DNA of 64,000 nucleotides from Alteromonas sp. BMJM2 (GCF_027257845.1 NZ_JAPVOT010000016.1:22986-86985), one strand, 5' to 3'; numbered from the stretch's first letter, positions 38,467-49,094 are shown. The notes: generated by a model from the letters alone, not told the origin. Made by a program: numbers and translations.

Positions 38467-39159
38467 ATGCGTTGTTTTATAGGTTTAGATTTAAGTGCGT
38501 CAGAAAAGCTCGCTTTAGATAGCTGGCGGCAGCAGTCAATGCCCGAAGTATTGCCTCGGCACATGACAAAAAGCATGGTAAGAAGCAACGACGCAGGCAC
38601 AGATACCGGTATACGCAATAAAAATAAAGGCAAGACACAGAGTAAAAAAACAAAAAACAGTATTAACAATAATGAGCCGGGGGTGCCTTACGCTGTTCCT
38701 GCAGCCAATTATCATATGACACTTTGCTTTTTAGGCGATATCGATCATCGCCAACATGAAGCCCTTATGGCTGAGCTAGATGCGCTTACCGCTGAACCCT
38801 TTACGCTCACACTCGATGAGACTGGTATATGGAACGGCCCTAAAATATTATTTAGCGCCCCAAGTTCGCCGCCCAATGAGCTTATGAACTTAGCAAAACT
38901 GACACGAAAGAGTGCAAGAAGCGCCGGTATTGAAGTAGAGGGAAAAGAGTATAAGCCTCACATCACTATGGTGAGAAAAGCAACATCTACATTACCTCTG
39001 CCACTTTTTGCTCCAAGTATTGATGTACAGGCCAGTGCGTTTCATTTGTTCGAGTCTGTATCTACGCCTCAAGGTGTGACCTATCCCATACGCGACTCTT
39101 GGTCACTCGAGCACAATATTTCAATTAGAGAAAAACTGAGAAGGGGTATTACAGATTGA
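38467..39159 (+). CDS. thpR: RNA 2',3'-cyclic phosphodiesterase with internal insertion
   Basis: A 2H phosphoesterase that opens 2',3'-cyclic phosphates on RNA; the family was first found as a 2'-5' RNA ligase. The two HxT motifs are His83-Thr85 (YHMTLCFLGD) and His165-Thr167 (PHITMVRK). At 230 residues it is longer than the usual 175-190 because of a low-complexity insertion at about 31-78, rich in Lys, Asn, Ser and Thr, between the first strand and the first HxT. CAAAGGATAAAG precedes the ATG. It is the first gene of a rightward pair with purU, 123 bases downstream. Confidence 0.92.
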   Translation: MRCFIGLDLSASEKLALDSWRQQSMPEVLPRHMTKSMVRSNDAGTDTGIRNKNKGKTQSKKTKNSINNNEPGVPYAVPAANYHMTLCFLGDIDHRQHEALMAELDALTAEPFTLTLDETGIWNGPKILFSAPSSPPNELMNLAKLTRKSARSAGIEVEGKEYKPHITMVRKATSTLPLPLFAPSIDVQASAFHLFESVSTPQGVTYPIRDSWSLEHNISIREKLRRGITD

Positions 39160-39282
39160 CGCCATAAAGCTACCTTGGCGATGTCTGCACATCGGGTAGT
39201 GTAAAGAGACAGCGCTAAGCCCTTTACATCCCTACCATTGACAGGTAAAAAGGTGTGACGATTTTCGAACCTGCCTATATTC

Positions 39283-40137
39283 ATGCAACAAACCTATAAA
39301 TTAGTTATTGATTGCCCAGACCAAGTTGGTCTGGTCGCAAATGTGTCTCAGTTTTTAGCCGACCACAATGCCACCATTGTGGAAGCAAGCCATCATACCG
39401 ACCTGCAAACCGGTCGCTTTTTTATGCGCCACGAAATAGGCGCGAGCTCTTTAACGCTCAATGCAGAAAGCTTCGTTGAAGAATTTACGCCCTTAGCAAA
39501 TGAATACCAGATGAATTGGAAGTTTACCGACTCATCGAAAAAGCAACGAGTAGCGCTACTAGGCAGTTTGGAATCTCACTGTTTAGTTGATTTACTGCAC
39601 CGCTGGCATACGGGTGAACTGCATTGTGACATTCCGGTTATCATTGGTAACCACCCGCAAATGAAACAATTTGCCGACTGGTACAAAGTGCCTTTTCATT
39701 GGGTTGATTTTAAAGCGCTTGGCAAAGAGGCTGCGTTTGCTCAAATATCCACGCTGCTTAACGAATACGCCATCGACTTGACTGTGCTTGCGCGCTTTAT
39801 GCAAATTCTGCCAGATAGCCTGTGTCAGCAGTTACAAGGCAAGGCGATAAATATTCACCATAGCTTTTTGCCTAGTTTTGCTGGGGCAAAACCCTATCAG
39901 CAGGCCTACGATCGCGGCGTAAAGCTGATTGGTGCCACCTGCCACTATGTGACGAAAGACCTTGATGAAGGCCCTATTATTGAGCAAAGCGTGAAACGCA
40001 TCAGTCACAGCGACAGCGCCAATGACATGGTACGCAAAGGAAAGGACTGCGAAGTAACGGCATTAGCGCATGGGGTTCGATACCACTTAGAAGACAGGGT
40101 TATTATTCACCGTAATAAAACAGTGGTTTTTGCGTAA
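39283..40137 (+). CDS. purU: Formyltetrahydrofolate deformylase
   Basis: PurU hydrolyses 10-formyltetrahydrofolate to formate and tetrahydrofolate, balancing one-carbon units and feeding PurT. The 284-residue protein has an N-terminal ACT domain (about 5-75, regulatory) and a C-terminal formyltransferase-fold domain with the catalytic Asn/His in INIHHSFLPSF and Asp in HYVTKDLDEGPII. The ATG at 39283 begins MQQTYKLVIDCPDQVGL as expected; no strong ribosome site precedes it. Confidence 0.95.
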   Translation: MQQTYKLVIDCPDQVGLVANVSQFLADHNATIVEASHHTDLQTGRFFMRHEIGASSLTLNAESFVEEFTPLANEYQMNWKFTDSSKKQRVALLGSLESHCLVDLLHRWHTGELHCDIPVIIGNHPQMKQFADWYKVPFHWVDFKALGKEAAFAQISTLLNEYAIDLTVLARFMQILPDSLCQQLQGKAINIHHSFLPSFAGAKPYQQAYDRGVKLIGATCHYVTKDLDEGPIIEQSVKRISHSDSANDMVRKGKDCEVTALAHGVRYHLEDRVIIHRNKTVVFA

Positions 40138-40265
40138 GCCAATGCAATTCAGAAACAGTCGCGTGAAAGGCGCTCGCTTAATCTCTACCACTGCGAATAA
40201 GCACTGCCAACAAGCAGCGCCGACAAAGAATCACTCGTAGAAAGGGCTTTTAAATAAGCTCTTTT

Positions 40266-40784
40266 TTATACCGGGCTTACGCGCATGGCGCGTCTAAGCT
40301 TCATGTAATACCACAGATTTGATACCGCAAAGAGTGCTTCTGTGATTGCGAGTCCCCATGTTTGGGTAACAATGCCGTACAAGGTGAAGTTAATAGACCC
40401 CACTATCATACATATTCTCAAACCGGCTTCTTTGCAGTGTAGCTCACCAAACCGGTATGCCATAAACGTAAACACGGGCATGGTTTCAATAAAGGACGTT
40501 CTACCCGTTAGGTTATTTACAGTAAGCACGAGGCACATCATGCCTATCAAAGTTACGTAAGTAGCAATGGGAGACAGTAGCTTTTGCCTAATCAATCGAT
40601 AGCTGGTGCTGAGTCCGGCCACCGTAATAACAATAGCACCTCCCCACGCCTGTTCAAACACCAATAAAGATCCAATGGCCACGCATAATCCTAGGTTTAA
40701 TAGGAGCAATTTACGTTCGGTGTTAGACCAGAAAGACCCCAGTGCGAAAGCCACTGGAAAGGCATGCAATAAAAATTCAAACAT
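40266..40784 (-). CDS. YgjV-like inner-membrane protein
   Basis: A 172-residue protein with five or six predicted membrane helices and short loops, which I place in the YgjV family of uncharacterised membrane proteins. The C-terminal end (WYYMKLRRAMRVS) is basic and cytosolic. It is convergent with purU and has no operon partner. No function is known. Confidence 0.7.
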   Translation of the reverse strand: MFEFLLHAFPVAFALGSFWSNTERKLLLLNLGLCVAIGSLLVFEQAWGGAIVITVAGLSTSYRLIRQKLLSPIATYVTLIGMMCLVLTVNNLTGRTSFIETMPVFTFMAYRFGELHCKEAGLRICMIVGSINFTLYGIVTQTWGLAITEALFAVSNLWYYMKLRRAMRVSPV

Positions 40785-41094
40785 CGCGCTTCACTTAAAA
40801 AACAGGGGGTAAAAAGGCGCTACGAAACATAGCGATATGGAACGAGCGCAGTGTAATTTTTAAGGTTAAAAATGCAATCAAAATTTAATCAATTTCGATG
40901 AACTGCATACGAGTTAGACGCGTTGGTGTATACGCCCTCCATTGACAAGCGTAAATCACAACAGTGAAGGTCTGTTAACCTACTATTACGGTAAAGAGCA
41001 TTTAACTTATATTTACATTGCCTTAGTATGTGACTACGTCAAAATACCTCGCCAATAAAGAGGTATAAAATCATAACAAAAGACAGGAAAGCTC
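40785..41094. other. Promoter-side region of the M3 peptidase gene
   Basis: 310-base gap between divergent genes. Only the ribosome site AGGAAAG before 41095 is clear; no operator or RNA is recognisable. Confidence 0.35.
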
Positions 41095-43293
41095 ATGAGA
41101 AACTTTAAGTCGTCACTCACTGCAATGGCTGTTGTCGTTGCGCTAAGTGCATGCTCAGAACAAAAAGTTGCTGAAACCTCAGTTGCGCCAGTACCTGAAA
41201 CAGCGGCAATGGATGCATCGAGTACCGCACAGTTTGACAACGTATTGCTGCAAGAATTTCAAGGCCCCTACGGCGGTGTACCGGCGTTCGACAAAATGTC
41301 ATTGGAAGATTTAAAACCGGCCCTTGAAAAAGCGATGGCATTAAACTTAGAAGAAATTGAAGCGATTGCCAATAATGACGCACCGCCAACCTTCGACAAT
41401 GTGATTGTGGAAATGGAACGTGCTGGCGCAGAACTAGGCCGCGTATTTACCTACTACGGCATTTGGAGCGCGAATAAATCAAGCCCAGAATTCCGCGAAA
41501 TTCAGGCAGAAATGTCCCCTATCTTGTCTTCATTTTTTACCAAAATCACGCAAAACGAAAAACTGTTTGCTCGTGTAAAAGCGGTTTACGAATCTGACGA
41601 ATTATCGTCGCTTACTGCTGAAGAACAGCGCATTGCGTGGATGACTTACAACAGCTTTGCACGCAACGGTGCAACGCTAGATAGCGAAAGCAAAAAGCGT
41701 TACGCACAAATTAATAAAGAGCTAGCCACACTGCACACAAAGTTCTCTAGCAACGTACTTGCTGATGAAGAAAATTATGTGACTTACATCACAGAAGACC
41801 AGCTAGATGGCCTGCCAGCATCATTTGTGAAAGCAGCAAAAGCCGCTGCCTCGTCTCGAGGCGAAGAAGATAAGTACGCCATTACTAATAGCCGCTCTTC
41901 TATGGATCCGTTCCTCACCTATTCTACAAACCGTGAGCTACGCGAACAGGTATGGCGTACCTATTATAACCGTGGTGATAACGCAGATGATTTCGATAAC
42001 AATAAAATCATCAAGCGAATATTAACGCTGCGTGACGAACGTGTTGAGCTGCTTGGGTATGAAAACTATGCCCAGTGGCGTTTAGAAGATCGTATGGCGA
42101 AAAACCCAGAAAATGCCATGGAACTAATGATGAAAGTATGGCCAGCGGCAATTGCCCGGGTTGAAGAAGAAGTTGCCGACATGCAGGCAGTTGCAGAGGC
42201 GGAAGGCGCAGATATTACTATTAAGCCTTGGGACTACCGTTTTTATGCAGAAAAAGTACGCAAAGATAAGTACGACTTAGATTCAAACGAAGTGAAACAG
42301 TACCTACAGCTTGATAAGCTTCGCGAAGCGATGTTTTACGTCGCCGGTCGTTTATTTAACTTTAACTTCACGCCGGTAGAAGAAGGAAAAGTTCCTGTAT
42401 TCCACGAAGACGTCAAGGTTTGGGAAGTAACAGATAAAGACAGCGGTGAACACATTGGCCTTTGGTACCTTGACCCATTCTCTCGCAAAGGTAAGCGTTC
42501 GGGTGCATGGGCAACAACGTATCGCTCGTATACCACGTTTGACGGTAAGAAAACGGTGTTATCTTCAAACAACTCTAACTTTGTAAAGGGTGCTGAGGGC
42601 GAAGCGACGCTAATTTCTTGGGATGATGCAGAAACGTATTTCCACGAGTTTGGTCATGCCCTTCACTTCCTATCTGCTGACGTTAAGTATCCGTCTTCGC
42701 ACTCTGGCGTTCGCGATTACACCGAGTTTCAATCTCAGTTGCTAGAGCGCTGGTTAACTACCGATGAGGTGATTAACCAGTTCTTAGTGCACCACGAAAC
42801 AGGTGAGCCAATTCCAGCCTCACTTGTTGAGAAGATTAAAAAGGCATCAACGTTCAATGAAGGCTTTAAGACGACAGAGTATATGGCGTCAGCAATCATG
42901 GACTTGAAATACCACACCACCAACCCTGAAGATATCGACCCTGATGCGTTTGAGCGTGAAGAGCTAACTAAGCTCGATATGCCTGAAGAGATTGTGATGC
43001 GTCACCGTTCTCCGCACTTTGGTCATGTATTCTCAGGTGAAGGTTACGCCGCTGCATACTACGGTTACATGTGGGCAGAAGTACTGACTGCCGATGCAGC
43101 CGAAGCCTTTATGGAAGCCCCTGGCGGTTTTTACGATAAGGAAGTTGGCGATCGCTTGGTGAAATACCTATTCTCTGTTCGCAATGCTATGGACCCAGCA
43201 GAAGCGTATCGCAAATTCCGTGGACGTGATGCAGAAGTAGATGCACTAATGCGTGATAGAGGATTCCCAATCCCGAAATCAAACGACGAGTAA
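41095..43293 (+). CDS. M3 family zinc metallopeptidase lipoprotein (Dcp-like)
   Basis: A 732-residue peptidase. A lipoprotein signal peptide ends with the lipobox LSAC (Cys20), so it is anchored in the envelope, probably periplasm-facing. The zinc site is His517-Glu518-x-x-x-His521 in FHEFGHALH, with a downstream Glu typical of thimet-type enzymes, and the SGEGYAAAYYGYMWAEVL block near the C-terminus marks the M3A dipeptidyl carboxypeptidase branch. It would degrade short peptides. An intrinsic terminator follows. Confidence 0.93.
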   Translation: MRNFKSSLTAMAVVVALSACSEQKVAETSVAPVPETAAMDASSTAQFDNVLLQEFQGPYGGVPAFDKMSLEDLKPALEKAMALNLEEIEAIANNDAPPTFDNVIVEMERAGAELGRVFTYYGIWSANKSSPEFREIQAEMSPILSSFFTKITQNEKLFARVKAVYESDELSSLTAEEQRIAWMTYNSFARNGATLDSESKKRYAQINKELATLHTKFSSNVLADEENYVTYITEDQLDGLPASFVKAAKAAASSRGEEDKYAITNSRSSMDPFLTYSTNRELREQVWRTYYNRGDNADDFDNNKIIKRILTLRDERVELLGYENYAQWRLEDRMAKNPENAMELMMKVWPAAIARVEEEVADMQAVAEAEGADITIKPWDYRFYAEKVRKDKYDLDSNEVKQYLQLDKLREAMFYVAGRLFNFNFTPVEEGKVPVFHEDVKVWEVTDKDSGEHIGLWYLDPFSRKGKRSGAWATTYRSYTTFDGKKTVLSSNNSNFVKGAEGEATLISWDDAETYFHEFGHALHFLSADVKYPSSHSGVRDYTEFQSQLLERWLTTDEVINQFLVHHETGEPIPASLVEKIKKASTFNEGFKTTEYMASAIMDLKYHTTNPEDIDPDAFEREELTKLDMPEEIVMRHRSPHFGHVFSGEGYAAAYYGYMWAEVLTADAAEAFMEAPGGFYDKEVGDRLVKYLFSVRNAMDPAEAYRKFRGRDAEVDALMRDRGFPIPKSNDE

Positions 43294-43327
43294 ACACCCT
43301 GTTTACATCAGTCACTTTTTAGTAACA

Positions 43328-43354
43328 AGGCCGCCATAAATTGGCGGCTTTTTT
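43328..43354 (+). terminator. Intrinsic terminator of the M3 peptidase gene
   Basis: A 7-bp stem GCCGCCA/TGGCGGC with a 5-base loop is followed by six T residues, 35 bases after the stop codon. Confidence 0.9.
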
Positions 43355-43455
43355 CATTGACCCTTCAGTCAGTTATGCCGCACAATCTTAAATGAACTGC
43401 TGTTTATAAATACCATTAACTTTGACACACATTGGCCGATACACTTATTCTGGCG

Positions 43456-43500
43456 CTATGTATTTTAAGACTATGTATTTTAAGACTATGTATTTTAAGA
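43456..43500. repeat. Three perfect 15-bp tandem repeats
   Basis: The unit CTATGTATTTTAAGA occurs three times head to tail (43456, 43471, 43486), followed by a partial copy CTATGCATG. It lies in the 504-base gap between the M3 peptidase and chemoreceptor genes. Confidence 0.9.
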
Positions 43501-43535
43501 CTATGCATGTTGGCATTATGACGTATTGGCCTAAA

Positions 43536-43605
43536 ACTAGGTGTTAAGTGCTAGATACTAGGTGCTAGGTGCTAAGATCTAGGTATTGGGTTCTAGATAT
43601 TGAAT
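43536..43605. repeat. Degenerate CTAGGTGCTA-type repeats
   Basis: About seven variants of a 7-10-base unit (CTAGGTG, CTAGATA, CTAAGAT and similar) run together in this stretch. The rest of the gap shows only a terminator and a 15-bp repeat array. Confidence 0.6.
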
Positions 43606-43797
43606 ATTCAGCACTTTCACACTCTGTGCAGCATAGATACCTGTAAAATAAAAAGAATAATGACACAGAGTATAATTAGCCAAATTGCGCTGTATTAATT
43701 CGGACGTTGCGGGGCTTGCTGTATTGCTTGCCATGCCACGTTCCTATTTGCAGTATTAACTTTCGTGTTTCAGCATTAACTTACGTGGTCGAAAGCT

Positions 43798-45708
43798 ATG
43801 ACTTTCAGTATTAAGCAAAAACTCATTATTTCACTTATTGTTGCCGTACTAGCAGCATCTATTTTAGTTGGCTCTATTAGCCAGTGGATTGCCCGTGACC
43901 TTGTTAAAGAGAACATGGAAACGCTGCAGCTTCCCGCCCTGTTAAAGCAAATAGGAAACCGGGTTGATAGCGAAGCTAACGTAATGCTTACCGTTGCCCA
44001 TAGTATTGCCTCGAACCCGGATATTCTAGCGTGGTCGGCTAGTGGTGCAGATAAAGCAGGCGAACGAAGATTACTTAACTATCTCAACGACATTGTGAAT
44101 TTTAACGATCTTACCGTTGCCTCATTTGTCGATAGAAATACCTACAAGTATTGGAATCAAGATGGTTTCTTACGCACCTTAAAAAATGATGAGTTCGACG
44201 GGTGGTTCTTCGCCTATAAGGACAGCGGTGAGCCAATTTCACTCAGTTTGTACAATGAACCTGGCCAAGGATATCGACTGTTTGCAAATTATCAGCAAAT
44301 TAACGGCAGTGGCATGTCAGGTGTTGCAAAATCCGTTGATGAGCTGCTTACCATTATCAATGCGGTTAAAATTGCGCAAACTGGCTTTGTCTTTCTTGTT
44401 GACGGGTCGGGAACGATTATCGCTCATCCCGATACAAAGCTTTTAGGTAAGGCTAAGTTAGCCTCTGTCAGTGACAATCAAACTGCATCGGCTTTGCTAA
44501 CTGAACAAGACTTCGCCATGGCCACCAGCGAACAAGAAAGTGGCAAAACGCTGTATGCGAGCACCTATGTAAAAAAAGCCGGTTGGTATGTTGTCGCTCA
44601 AGTTCCTGAAAGTGAACTTTATGCGTCGCTGAATGCAGGAAGCCGGCAAATCATCATTTGGTCACTTGTCATTGCAAGCGGCTTTGCGCTAATTGGTATT
44701 TGGCTTGCGGGCACGCTGACTAAGCCTCTTGAGTCGTTAGCAGATATTTTTCAACAGCTCGGTAAAGGTGAAGGCGACCTTCGCGCCCGAATCCCCGTAC
44801 CAGAACAAAAAGAAATTGCCCGTCTTGTTGAGGGTTTCAATCAATTCATCGACCATTTACACGCCACCATTTCTAAGGTGGCAAAAACCAGTGAAGAATT
44901 AAAATTATCTGCGGCTGACGTTACTCGTCAGTCACAACAAACCGAGCATTCAACAAAAAGCCAGCGCGACCAAACGTTGCAAGCCGCGGCTGCATTAACT
45001 GAAATGGGCAGTACAGTGAGTGAAGTAGCCCAGTCGGCAACGCACGCGGCGCAAAACGCTAATCAAGCAAATACAAACTCAGAACAAGGTCGAAAAATTA
45101 CGCAAAAGGCCGTAGTTGCTATTCAAGACTTAAGCGGGCAGATACAAACGGTATCTGGGGTAATTCAGTCTCTCGATGAGCACACCAGTGCTATTGGTGG
45201 CATTCTTGATACTATTCGAGGTATTTCAGAACAAACCAACCTACTTGCTTTGAACGCAGCTATTGAAGCGGCTCGGGCTGGAGATCATGGTCGCGGATTT
45301 TCAGTGGTTGCTGACGAAGTACGAACGTTAGCCCAGCGAGCAGCACAAGCCACCGATGAAATTCAGGTGAAGATTGATAAATTTCAGCAGGACTCAAAGT
45401 CTGCGGTAGATCAAATGGAAACGAGCCGCACAAAAACCGATGATGTGGTGACAGCCACTAACGAGATTGACGCCTTGCTTCAAAAGATTACTCACGAAAT
45501 TTCAACCATCAATGACGTGAACACCCAAGTGGCCACAGCCACTGAGCAGCAAGCCGTTGTGGTAGAAGATATCAGCCGTAATATCAACGATATTAGTGCT
45601 TCTAGTGAAGAAACCTTAAACGCGACTCAAGTTTTAGTGAGTGTAAGCGACAGGCTAGATGAACTTGCTAAGGCGTTATCAATTGAAGTTAATAGGTTTA
45701 AGATTTAA
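43798..45708 (+). CDS. Methyl-accepting chemotaxis protein with dCache sensor
   Basis: A 636-residue chemoreceptor. Membrane helices at about 8-30 and 285-305 flank a periplasmic dCache-type ligand domain (about 35-280). A HAMP domain (about 305-360) leads to a coiled-coil signalling domain with the conserved tip [20 protein letters not shown] and [11 protein letters not shown]. It signals to CheA/CheW. No che genes lie nearby, as is usual for scattered receptors. The ligand is unknown. Confidence 0.93.
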   Translation: MTFSIKQKLIISLIVAVLAASILVGSISQWIARDLVKENMETLQLPALLKQIGNRVDSEANVMLTVAHSIASNPDILAWSASGADKAGERRLLNYLNDIVNFNDLTVASFVDRNTYKYWNQDGFLRTLKNDEFDGWFFAYKDSGEPISLSLYNEPGQGYRLFANYQQINGSGMSGVAKSVDELLTIINAVKIAQTGFVFLVDGSGTIIAHPDTKLLGKAKLASVSDNQTASALLTEQDFAMATSEQESGKTLYASTYVKKAGWYVVAQVPESELYASLNAGSRQIIIWSLVIASGFALIGIWLAGTLTKPLESLADIFQQLGKGEGDLRARIPVPEQKEIARLVEGFNQFIDHLHATISKVAKTSEELKLSAADVTRQSQQTEHSTKSQRDQTLQAAAALTEMGSTVSEVAQSATHAAQNANQANTNSEQGRKITQKAVVAIQDLSGQIQTVSGVIQSLDEHTSAIGGILDTIRGISEQTNLLALNAAIEAARAGDHGRGFSVVADEVRTLAQRAAQATDEIQVKIDKFQQDSKSAVDQMETSRTKTDDVVTATNEIDALLQKITHEISTINDVNTQVATATEQQAVVVEDISRNINDISASSEETLNATQVLVSVSDRLDELAKALSIEVNRFKI

Positions 45709-45804
45709 ACCTTCACGGCAAGCCTGAGTTAAATGGATTAGTTATAGGTAGCGTTTTGTTTAGAAGCAGTGCGCTACGTATAACTAAAGCGCTAAGCACG
45801 CCCG

Positions 45805-46665
45805 CTACAGAACAAATGCCTTTGTAAGAGATGCCTCGCGATTCTCTGTCTTCTCTTCGGTAAACCAATAATTACCGCGTTTGTCTACGCAGACTCCCTC
45901 AACCTGCTTGTAACCCTCCAAAGGCCAAATATTCGTGAGTGTGAAGTCTTTTGACACTTCAGCAATAAAGGCCGCGAAATTACCAAAAGGGTCTGACTTG
46001 TATCCGACGATTACGTATTGTTGTTTAATAGAATCATAGTCAGCTCCCGTTACCACACCGGGCAAACCAGATATTGAGGCGAATGGCGACAGCACTTGTA
46101 GACTTTCGCCTTCGTTTATTCGATAAACATGAGTAATCCCCGAGCTCCAGCTCTTGGAGAAAAGCAGTAATTCATTGCCTTTTTTCACCATGGCCTCCGC
46201 GTCGTAATCATGGGCATAGGGTATGTTGCTATTGACATTATTAGCAGCGTATTTGATTGACAGCGTTTTAATGTCTTTCACATTTTGCTGATTCACTTTA
46301 TAAACTGCAACCTCCTCTCTCTGCCCTTTGTTGTTGCCAATATCGGCGACATATAGGTAATCGGCATCTGCACTCACCGCCTCCCAGTCATTGTTTTTGA
46401 TTGGCAAGGTTAGTGTTTGCTGTAATTTACCACTATAACTTACTTTGAATACCGCAGGCGCATTGCCTGAGTCGTTGATTGACAGCACGTAATCATCAGC
46501 GCAAAAAAGCCCAGAGGTTTCAGACAGCAATGAAGGTAAGATTATTGCCTCATCGATGTGTAAACGCTTAGATGAGGACGGAAGCGGCGACAAGCAACCG
46601 CTCAGTACACAAAGGACTAAAATGGTACAAGTAAAACGCAATAAGGATTTAAAAGAAAATGTCAC
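45805..46665 (-). CDS. Lipoprotein with beta-propeller-like repeats
   Basis: A 286-residue lipoprotein: signal peptide and lipobox LSGC (Cys24). The mature part has repeated short beta segments with the pattern DYVLSINDSGN, DYLYVADIGNN, DAEAMVKKGNELLLFSK and VEGVCVDKRGNYWFTEE, as in six- or seven-bladed propellers of the SdiA-regulated/esterase-like type. The function cannot be stated. It is convergent with the chemoreceptor gene and divergent from the antiporter gene. Confidence 0.65.
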   Translation of the reverse strand: MTFSFKSLLRFTCTILVLCVLSGCLSPLPSSSKRLHIDEAIILPSLLSETSGLFCADDYVLSINDSGNAPAVFKVSYSGKLQQTLTLPIKNNDWEAVSADADYLYVADIGNNKGQREEVAVYKVNQQNVKDIKTLSIKYAANNVNSNIPYAHDYDAEAMVKKGNELLLFSKSWSSGITHVYRINEGESLQVLSPFASISGLPGVVTGADYDSIKQQYVIVGYKSDPFGNFAAFIAEVSKDFTLTNIWPLEGYKQVEGVCVDKRGNYWFTEEKTENREASLTKAFVL

Positions 46666-46862
46666 TAACTTTCTCTATGAAACAGTCGCTTGATAGTATA
46701 AGAATACCAAATAATCCTTACTCTACGTGAAAAAAATCGCTGCAAAGTGTCTTTGGTCTAAACAGCATAGTCGAGCGTATGTGTATTAACCAAAATTAAT
46801 AATACAGTAGCGGCGCATGATGTTTAGCTACGGAATCTCACCGATGTTAATAAGGAATAATC

Positions 46863-48674
46863 GTGTCTGACCCCTTACTCTCCCTTGTTGCGGTAGGATT
46901 GCTCTCTATCGGTTGTCAATACTTGGCATACCGAGTTAGGCTCCCCGCTATTCTGCCTCTTCTTATTGTTGGTATTGTGGTAGGCCCCGTATTTGGCATA
47001 CTCGATGCCGATGCGTTATTTGGCGACTTACTGTTTCCAGTAGTATCACTCTCCGTTGCTATCATCCTTTTTGAAGGCTCGCTTACGCTGAAGTTTAAGG
47101 ATATAGCAGGGCATGGCAACATGGTGAGAAACCTTTGTACCATAGGTGTTTTAATCACTGGGGGCATCTCTGCCGCAGCCGCCCACTACTGTCTGGACCT
47201 TACTTGGCAGTTGTCTTGTCTATTCGGCGCTATCGTTACGGTAACAGGTCCTACCGTAATAGTTCCTATGCTCAGAACAGTTCGCCCTCATACTAACCTA
47301 GCAAACATACTTAGATGGGAAGGTATAATTATTGATCCCATCGGAGCACTGCTTGCAGTGTTGGTATTTGAGTTTATCGTCGCATCCCAAGAAACCGCCA
47401 TCACTCACACTTTCATTGCTTTTGGTAAAACCATTGGTATTGGCACTTTCCTTGGACTGGCATCAGGCTATTTTCTTGGCATGTGTGTACGCAAAGACTG
47501 GATCCCCCACTATCTCCTCAATACCGCAGTGCTAACCATTATTTTAGGAGTCTTTGCCGCGTCTAACTATGTTGCCCACGAATCAGGGCTATTAGCAGTC
47601 ACTATTACTGGCATGGTAATGGCCAACATGAAAGATGTGGATGTAGAGGATATTTTAGAGTTTAAAGAAACACTCAGCGTACTGCTTATTTCCGGTCTGT
47701 TTATTTTATTGGCCACACGATTAAACCTAGATTCGGTAGCTGCAGTTGGCTGGGGAACGCTGGTTGTGCTTGCTCTCATTATGTTTGTTGCACGGCCAAT
47801 TTCCGTTTTAGTTTCCAGTATTGGTACCGGCTTAAAGCTTAACGAAATTGCCCTTCTTAGCTGGATAGCACCTCGTGGAATTGTTGCCGCAGCAGTTTCA
47901 GCACTTTTCTCACTAAAGCTAGAGGAAATAGGCTATGAGGGCGCAGGCATTATCGTACCGATTGTGTTTATGGTCATCATTGCAACCGTTGTTGTGCAAA
48001 GCATTACCGCTCGCTCCGTCGCTACGCTGCTTAAGGTTAGAGCGCCAGCACCTACTGGCTATCTGTTTTTCGGAGGCAGTAAGTTCAATCGTATGTTGGC
48101 AACAGAGATGTTAAACCAGAAGCTCGATGTTGTTGTCACCGATACCAACTGGGATGCCATTAGGGAAGCCAGGATGATGGACATTCCAGTTTATTTCGGT
48201 AACCCCATGTCAGATCACGCGGCTCGCCATTTGGAGCTATCCACTATTGGCACTGTGCTCATTATGTCTCCCTATAAACAGTTGAATCCACCTATTGCCT
48301 ATCACTTTGAGAACACGTTGGGCAAAGATAAGGTATGGGCATTGACCAACAATGAGCAATCTACGCGACCTAGTCATCAGGTGAGCAACCAGTACGCTAA
48401 AAAACTGATGTTGTTTGATGAGGGCGTAACCTACGGTTACCTAGCCTCCGCGGTTGCTAAAGGCTCTACGATTAAAACCACACCGCTTTCTGAAGAATTT
48501 GATTATGAGCAATACATTCATAAATATGGCGATAGAGCGACACCGCTAATTGCTATAGATAGCGATGGAAAGAGCTTTACTTTTATCAATGGAAACAGCA
48601 TAGAACCTAAGGCAGGATGGCGCTTAATTAGCCTGGTAGAACCTGAACGAATGTCAGAGGAAGCAACTGCGTAA
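46863..48674 (+). CDS. CPA1-type sodium/proton antiporter with RCK-like C-terminal domain
   Basis: A 603-residue protein. The first 390 residues contain about twelve membrane helices of the Na_H_Exchanger fold, with VTGPTVIVPMLRTVRP and the helix-break region GLLAVTITGMVMANM. The C-terminal 200 residues look like a TrkA-N/RCK regulatory domain (TGYLFFGGSKFNRMLATEM, VVVTDTNWDAIREAR). The start codon is GTG with TAAGGAATAA upstream. It fits Na+ or K+ efflux in a marine cell. No partner genes are adjacent. Confidence 0.9.
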   Translation: MSDPLLSLVAVGLLSIGCQYLAYRVRLPAILPLLIVGIVVGPVFGILDADALFGDLLFPVVSLSVAIILFEGSLTLKFKDIAGHGNMVRNLCTIGVLITGGISAAAAHYCLDLTWQLSCLFGAIVTVTGPTVIVPMLRTVRPHTNLANILRWEGIIIDPIGALLAVLVFEFIVASQETAITHTFIAFGKTIGIGTFLGLASGYFLGMCVRKDWIPHYLLNTAVLTIILGVFAASNYVAHESGLLAVTITGMVMANMKDVDVEDILEFKETLSVLLISGLFILLATRLNLDSVAAVGWGTLVVLALIMFVARPISVLVSSIGTGLKLNEIALLSWIAPRGIVAAAVSALFSLKLEEIGYEGAGIIVPIVFMVIIATVVVQSITARSVATLLKVRAPAPTGYLFFGGSKFNRMLATEMLNQKLDVVVTDTNWDAIREARMMDIPVYFGNPMSDHAARHLELSTIGTVLIMSPYKQLNPPIAYHFENTLGKDKVWALTNNEQSTRPSHQVSNQYAKKLMLFDEGVTYGYLASAVAKGSTIKTTPLSEEFDYEQYIHKYGDRATPLIAIDSDGKSFTFINGNSIEPKAGWRLISLVEPERMSEEATA

Positions 48675-48707
48675 AAAATAAGAAAACCTCCTGCCATCGG
48701 CAGGAGG
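48671..48707. terminator. Hairpin terminator, T-tract on the minus side
   Basis: A perfect 9-bp stem CCTCCTGCC/GGCAGGAGG with a 3-base loop (48687-48707) lies 12 bases after the antiporter stop. The T-rich tract is on the minus strand, so it can stop leftward transcripts from waaA; toward the right it lacks a T-tract. Confidence 0.65.
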
Positions 48708-49094
48708 CCTCTCCCTGGAAAACGCGTAACGCAGTGTACGTTTAGAACGAACTTTATTGTTTTAATTTTACTGTCATTACATCGTCGGTTGTATTTAGCA
48801 AAAGCTAAACCAACTTTTAAGAATACTTTTATTACAATAGGTTACGTTATTTTTGGATGAAAACTAAAGGATAATCCTTATTTACTGATTCACCATGGTG
48901 CATCTAATGCACTCTACTGGGGTTCACATATTACCCAAAAGTATAAGAAAATCGCCGATTGGGTACGCCCGTTATCCATTTGGCATCTTTTGCACTACTG
49001 CATATTTAACAACTCAACCGAACCAATTCTATTTACTGTGCCTTGAACACGTGTCTTTTTTTGCTAAAAGTCATTCTCATTTACTGTAATTATG
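48708..49094. other. Gene-free region between antiporter and waaA
   Basis: About 390 AT-rich bases between convergent genes. A 64-codon frame at 48895-49089 has no ribosome site or protein-like composition. I see no feature here beyond the hairpin to its left. Confidence 0.4.

Noticed and set aside
48895..49089. 64-codon frame between the antiporter gene and waaA
   Set aside because: No ribosome site, odd composition, and no recognisable similarity; treated as non-coding.
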